Assembly: GCA_030765065.1 (NCBI GenBank) | Contig: CM060975.1 | Coordinates: 202,282,007 to 202,346,006, forward strand | Direction of reading: 5' to 3' | DNA from: Deroplatys truncata | Taxonomy: Eukaryota; Arthropoda; Insecta; Mantodea; Mantidae | Length of the DNA: 64,000 nt | Shown: positions 60,356 through 64,000 of the stretch, piece by piece | Position numbering within the stretch: the stretch's first letter is position 1 | Layout: the number at the start of each line of letters is the position of its first letter | Position numbers and translations under genes: made by a program | The notes under the pieces: generated by a model | Told to the model about the DNA's origin: nothing | Database searches by the model: none | What the model saw: only the letters and a program-made list of their open reading frames with translations

Positions 60356-60630
60356 CTCATTCAGGGAAAAGGTGACTCACTCAGGGAAAAAGGTGATCTG
60401 CTCAGGGAAAAAGGTGACCCACAAAGGGAAAAAGGTGACCAACAAAGGGAAAAAGGTGACCCAGCAAAGGGAAAAAGGTGACCCACAAAGGGAGAAAGGT
60501 GACCAGCAAAGGGAAAAAGGTGACCCACAAGGGAAAAAGGTGACCCGCTCAAGCAAAAAAGGTGACCCACTAACATAAAAAGGTGACCCACTCACGCAAA
60601 AAGGTGACCCACTAACGTAAAAAGGTAGGT
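60356..60630. repeat. Minisatellite 2: ~21-bp unit, about 13 copies
   Basis: The unit is gggaaaaaggtgacccacaaa with minor variants and lengths of 20-22 bases. Nearly every copy contains the palindrome ggtgacc. Because 21 is a multiple of three, both strands stay open for about 70 codons; these are not taken as genes. Confidence 0.95.
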
Positions 60631-61040
60631 AATTCAGGTAGCATCACAGGGTAGGACAGATTCCGGGAAGCGGATATAGCATAGTTCCGTATATTTCACA
60701 GGTAATTTAGATAGTATCGTAGGTATTTAGGATAATTCAAGTATCATAGGTATTTTGAGTAACTCGGCTAGTATCACAGGAGGCTAGATTCCAGGGGCAA
60801 GGCGTATCATAGCTGTATATTTTTCACAGGCAATTCAGTTAGTATCGTGAGCATTTAAGGTAATTCAGCTAGTATCACAGGAGGCTAGATTCCAGGATTG
60901 GGTATAGCATAGTTTCGTATTTCACAGGTAATTCAGAGAGTATCATAGGTATTTAGGATAATTCAAGTATCATTGTTGTTTAGAGTAATTCAGCTAGTAT
61001 CGTGGGCATTTAAGCTAATTCAGCTAATCATATTAGGTTC
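60631..61040. repeat. Minisatellite 3: compound repeat
   Basis: Motifs such as ggtaattcagctagtatcac, caggaggctagattccagg and catagtttcgtatttcacag recur in the same order at intervals of about 100-130 bp. It shares no motif with the two arrays to its left. Confidence 0.8.
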
Positions 61041-61600
61041 GAGTAAAGATTAAATGGTAGATGCTGATGCGGGGGAGCTAAATTACTAAAAATGCCTTTA
61101 TGAAAACTATTACCGGGTTCGATTCTAGAAGCTTAGAATCTGTGTAACTCTGGAAAAATTACTTTGCTCGTGATTGTAGTGAAATGTAATGGTCTTTCTG
61201 TGGGAAGATGGAAAGGAAGAATTTAAAAGGGAATAAAACATGAAATAATGTAGTATATACATACATTTAACTAAATAAGGGGAAAAATCTTCTACGTTAC
61301 CTTTTAAGCTTTTACTTTTAAGCATTGTGATAACAGAGCTGGAGTTAACCTTGGTGCAATGGGTGGTGGTAGCGGTGGTGGTGCTGGTTGTGGTAGGCTT
61401 TGAATGACAACATCTGTCTGAATAAGCGTGTGGGAGTACTTCTCTTGTTGGTGTGACAGCATATATAGCTAGTTACGAGAGGGGTTTAAACGTGTTTGAT
61501 ACTGCCAGACATCCTGTCTCTGGGTGTGAGGTTATATGATGGAGGTTAATACGCGTAGAGCGATCAGATACAACTAGTAATGGAGCGAATTTATGATTGA
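61041..61600. other. Unrecognised spacer before the polymerase block
   Basis: A ggtggtggt-rich stretch lies at about 61360-61397. No ORF or terminal repeat was recognised. If the polymerase belongs to a Maverick-type element, one terminus may lie in or left of this stretch, but I cannot see it. Confidence 0.35.
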
Positions 61601-61616
61601 TCTAAAAGGTTCGTGC

Positions 61617-61660
61617 TCCCTCTATAAATACGGTGATCTAGGGCATTGGACTTCATTGCG
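61617..61660 (+). promoter_or_regulatory. Candidate core promoter for the polymerase block
   Basis: TATAAATA at 61623-61630 within ctccctctataaatacgg is followed about 25-30 bases later by an initiator-like acttcattg. It is 160 bases upstream of the first ATG (61789). Only position and motif support it. Confidence 0.45.
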
Positions 61661-61788
61661 CTAATTAGTCTTGAGGTGTTAACATCGTGTTCTCTCCAAG
61701 AATAATCAGCTTTCTAAGTGATGTCAAGGTGAAGAGGTCTACATTTCCCTTGAAGAAGGATTAATACGTTACTACATCAAGAATAAAG

Positions 61789-62178
61789 ATGAATAACTCA
61801 TCGTATGCGGATATTATTCCAAGCGCTACTGGATACGCTTGCGAAAAATGTGGGAAGAAGTTCCTCCGAGGTTATCACAAGAGAAGACACGAGATGAGCT
61901 GCAAGAAGCTCTTCAAATGTAAACATTGTAGCTTGACCTTCAATGATGGTTATAAGGGCCAGCGACACGAGGATATATGTGAAATACGCAGTCCTCAGAA
62001 GAAAAGCAGATTGGAGCCTACTAAACATCAGTTACTGTCAACAATGGAGGACTGTGATATGAAAGAATACGAAACTTCATTCGAAGGACGATTGAAATCG
62101 TATTTTATACGATGCGAATCACCTAAGGACCTGAATATGTATCTGCATGAAGCAAAACAGCGGATAATCCAGGCTTAG
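61789..62178 (+). CDS. CCHC zinc-finger protein, N-terminal part of a virus-like DNA polymerase
   Basis: A 129-codon ORF from the first ATG after the TATA box. It carries two zinc fingers of identical spacing: C18-x2-C21-x12-H34-x3-C38 and C44-x2-C47-x12-H60-x3-C64. A basic stretch (PQKKSR) follows, then a tail containing SYFIRCESPKDLNMYLHEAK. In arthropod and other metazoan Maverick/Polinton-like polymerases, fingers like these and a similar LN-x-(Y/F)LH-(Q/E)AK segment precede the polymerase in one polypeptide. I infer that this ORF and the next were once a single frame. The reading stops at 62176-62178, and the downstream frame is closed at 62183, so the present join is broken unless RNA processing intervenes. 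Confidence 0.75.
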   Translation: MNNSSYADIIPSATGYACEKCGKKFLRGYHKRRHEMSCKKLFKCKHCSLTFNDGYKGQRHEDICEIRSPQKKSRLEPTKHQLLSTMEDCDMKEYETSFEGRLKSYFIRCESPKDLNMYLHEAKQRIIQA

Positions 62179-62203
62179 CACTTAAAAGAGTGTTAAAATC
62201 AAT

Positions 62204-63820
62204 TTGCTGGCTGAGTGTCGATTTGTTAACAGTATTGGAGAAACCTGTGACAAAACATTTAAAACACGGAATCAACCTGTTTTCCTAGAAACTGATCTGG
62301 AATCAACGATGGAAGTGAAATTCAAGAAATTGGTTACTGAAATGGAGGAGTCTCAGCTTAAGGGTAGCAACTGGTCTTTGCTTGCTGTGGAAGGAGTTCG
62401 ACTTCGTATCAACAAGTACAATACGTTACGAGGGAGTAGCTACATACCACTACCGCCATCTGTTGAAGCAAGAAAAGCCTGCGTAAACATCCAGAACTTT
62501 ACCGATGAGAAATGTTTCATGTACTCTATATTAGCTAAATTCGTCGAGAAGGTTGCACAGCGTGTGAGCAAATGCAAACAACTTCAAGATAAGTACGACT
62601 TCAGCTGTGTTTCCTACCCTACTTCACTTTCTCAAATACCTAAATTTGAGAAGCTTAACAAGATGTCCATCAACGTTTTCGGGCTGGATGAAAAGCATGA
62701 AGTGTATCCAATAAAGGTTGCTGACATTGAACTACCTGAACACCGCGACCTGCTACTATTGAATGACAGTAGTGGAAAACATCACTACGTATATATAAAG
62801 AATTTTGAGAAACTCATTCGACGCCAGAAAACTAAATGTAATGAACGTGTTTATACCTGTAAGCGATGCTTTACACATTTTGATGATCGATATGGACGAA
62901 ACGGGTTGGAAAAACTACAAGAGCATGCAGCCATCTGTAATCAACACGGCGTCGCGAGGGTAGTTATGCCTGCCAAGGAGAAATCAATTGTTCAGTTTAA
63001 AAATGTTGAGAGGATGTTGAAACTACCTTATGTCATCTATGCTGATTTTGAGAGTATTCTCACTCCATGCCATACATGTTTACCCAATCCTGAAACTTCC
63101 TATACAACCCCTTATCAAGAGCATACACCAATGAGCTTCTGTGTTTACGTGAAGCCTTCATCCAGTGTTGAACATTTTGAAACTGATCTTCCTAAGCAAG
63201 CTCATGTATATCGTGGTGCTGATGCTGCTCAGAAGTTTATGCTGTACCTGTCATCCCTCGCAACAAAGATCGGTAATATATACAAATCTGCTAAGCGTCT
63301 GAAACTTACGGACCAACAACAAAAGGATTTTGAGTCTTCTATGGTATGCTACTTGTGTGCAAAACCCTTTACAGAAGAGAACTACAAAGTACGCGATCAT
63401 GATCACATCAGCGGTGAATATCGTGGAAGTCTTCATAATGAATGCAATTTGGCATGTAAAACACCTAAATATATTCCCGTCTTCATGCATAACCTTAGCG
63501 GATATGACTCTCATTTCATTGTCAAGGAGCTGGGTTGTACAAGTGAGAGGATTGAGGTAATTCCTAGCTCTGAGGAAAGCTATATCTCATTCACCAAGTA
63601 TGTAGGAGATATAAAGCTTCGGTTTCTGGATAGCTTTCGATTCCTCAGTACAAGCTTGGATAAGTTGGTGAAAAATCTAACCTCATATCCTGAAATATTA
63701 AAGTACTTTGGAGAAGACAAATTGAAGTTGATGACACGTAAGGGTGTATTTCCATATGATTTTGTCACGTCATGGGATGTTTTGAACGAGACCTGCTTGC
63801 CTCCTAAGGACTCCTTCTAA
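62204..63820 (+). CDS. Family B DNA polymerase (protein-primed type), Maverick/Polinton-like, N-terminal portion
   Basis: Replicative polymerase of a virus-like transposable element. The frame is open from 62186; 62204 is a TTG, and the first ATG is at 62309, consistent with lost continuity with the upstream ORF. Using 62204 as residue 1: a conserved N-terminal region with GSSYIPLPPSVEARKACVNI (about 86-105) and a segment like SVSVFG/VYPI; a CCHC finger C219-x2-C222...H241-x3-C245; exonuclease motif I in YADFES (D281, E283); an endonuclease VII-like zinc region C382-x2-C385, then DHDHISG (398-404) and HNECNLAC (411-418); and exonuclease II in HNLSGYDSHF (D435). The polymerase motifs (DxxSLYP, DTD) lie beyond the window. 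The frame ends at 63820 mid-domain. Attribution to Mavericks, rather than bidnavirus-like or adinto-like relatives, is tentative. Confidence 0.85.
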   Translation: MLAECRFVNSIGETCDKTFKTRNQPVFLETDLESTMEVKFKKLVTEMEESQLKGSNWSLLAVEGVRLRINKYNTLRGSSYIPLPPSVEARKACVNIQNFTDEKCFMYSILAKFVEKVAQRVSKCKQLQDKYDFSCVSYPTSLSQIPKFEKLNKMSINVFGLDEKHEVYPIKVADIELPEHRDLLLLNDSSGKHHYVYIKNFEKLIRRQKTKCNERVYTCKRCFTHFDDRYGRNGLEKLQEHAAICNQHGVARVVMPAKEKSIVQFKNVERMLKLPYVIYADFESILTPCHTCLPNPETSYTTPYQEHTPMSFCVYVKPSSSVEHFETDLPKQAHVYRGADAAQKFMLYLSSLATKIGNIYKSAKRLKLTDQQQKDFESSMVCYLCAKPFTEENYKVRDHDHISGEYRGSLHNECNLACKTPKYIPVFMHNLSGYDSHFIVKELGCTSERIEVIPSSEESYISFTKYVGDIKLRFLDSFRFLSTSLDKLVKNLTSYPEILKYFGEDKLKLMTRKGVFPYDFVTSWDVLNETCLPPKDSF

Positions 63821-64000
63821 ATAGATTGAATGAAGAAGAAATTACTGATACTGACTACGATCATGCTAGAAATGTATGGGAGCTGTTTAATGTGAGAAAC
63901 CTGGACGAGTACAGCGATCTCTACTTAACTTCGGATGTACTTCTTCTAGCTGATGTCTTTGAAACTTTCAGAGAGCAAACCATCAAAACACACAAAGTGG
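63817..64000 (+). pseudogene. Continuation of the DNA polymerase in another frame
   Basis: Directly past the stop at 63818-63820 a different frame is open to the window edge. It encodes the next conserved block of the same family, including ARNVWELFNVRNLDEYSDLY and LTSDVLLLADVFETFR. This stretch precedes the palm domain in Maverick-like polymerases. The one-register change at about 63817 means the gene as given is frameshifted, by mutation or by a base error in the assembly. Confidence 0.8.

Noticed and set aside
60361-60595. ORFs of 68-76 codons on both strands over the 21-bp array (GKKVTHKGKK-like and FFPLWVTF-like repeats)
   Set aside because: The openness follows from a repeat length divisible by three without a stop in the unit, and both strands are open equally.

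Overview
The window is AT-rich, multicellular-animal DNA, most likely from an arthropod (an insect with a large, repeat-laden genome). It has no operons, no long bacterial-type ORFs, no rRNA and no intact tRNA gene. Nearly everything recognisable is a transposable element or its debris: tRNA-headed SINEs, jockey-like LINE pieces, several Tc1/mariner lineages, an LTR retrotransposon family, a Helentron/HINE-like family present in about two dozen copies, and a Maverick/Polinton-type DNA polymerase at the right edge. I found no confident host gene. The species cannot be named from the sequence alone.

Layout. 1-1150: minus-strand fragment of a LINE ORF2 (reverse transcriptase). 1880-3440: two decayed mariners in opposite orientation. 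5.0-15.7 kb: HINE-like copies, a 224-bp palindromic MITE (9808-10031), SINEs, an internally deleted mariner (11826-12265) and an unexplained 160-codon ORF (13113-13595). 15.7-24 kb: mostly single-copy-looking DNA with another deleted mariner (16913-17535) and a HINE split by two SINEs (19999-21622). 24-30.4 kb: a HINE carrying a solo LTR (25047-25914), then a four-element nest (26480-29290). 30.6-32.2 kb: a near full-length but frameshifted Tc1 element inside a SINE. 32.8-36.4 kb: HINE, SINEs, a SINE split by a mariner derivative, and a degenerate tandem repeat. 37.8-43.6 kb: a SINE, two HINEs and featureless DNA. 43.9-46.4 kb: a mariner pseudogene and the second LTR copy with its primer-binding site. 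47.6-58.7 kb: more HINEs, tRNA SINEs with clean target duplications and LINE 3' ends.

The last 5.3 kb is different. Three unrelated minisatellites lie back to back (58.67-60.27, 60.36-60.63 and 60.63-61.04 kb). After a TATA-type promoter candidate at 61623 comes a plus-strand coding block: a double CCHC zinc-finger ORF (61789-62178) followed by a protein-primed-type family B DNA polymerase (62204-63820, continuing in another frame to the window edge). It carries a further CCHC finger, an endonuclease VII-like zinc domain and the exonuclease motifs. It resembles the polymerase of Maverick/Polinton or related virus-like elements and shows at least two reading-frame breaks.

The elements do not form a working pathway. 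The window records successive insertions, with relative ages readable from the nesting. The points most worth following up are the HINE-like family, the polymerase block with its minisatellites, and the recurrent same-shape deletion mariner family.
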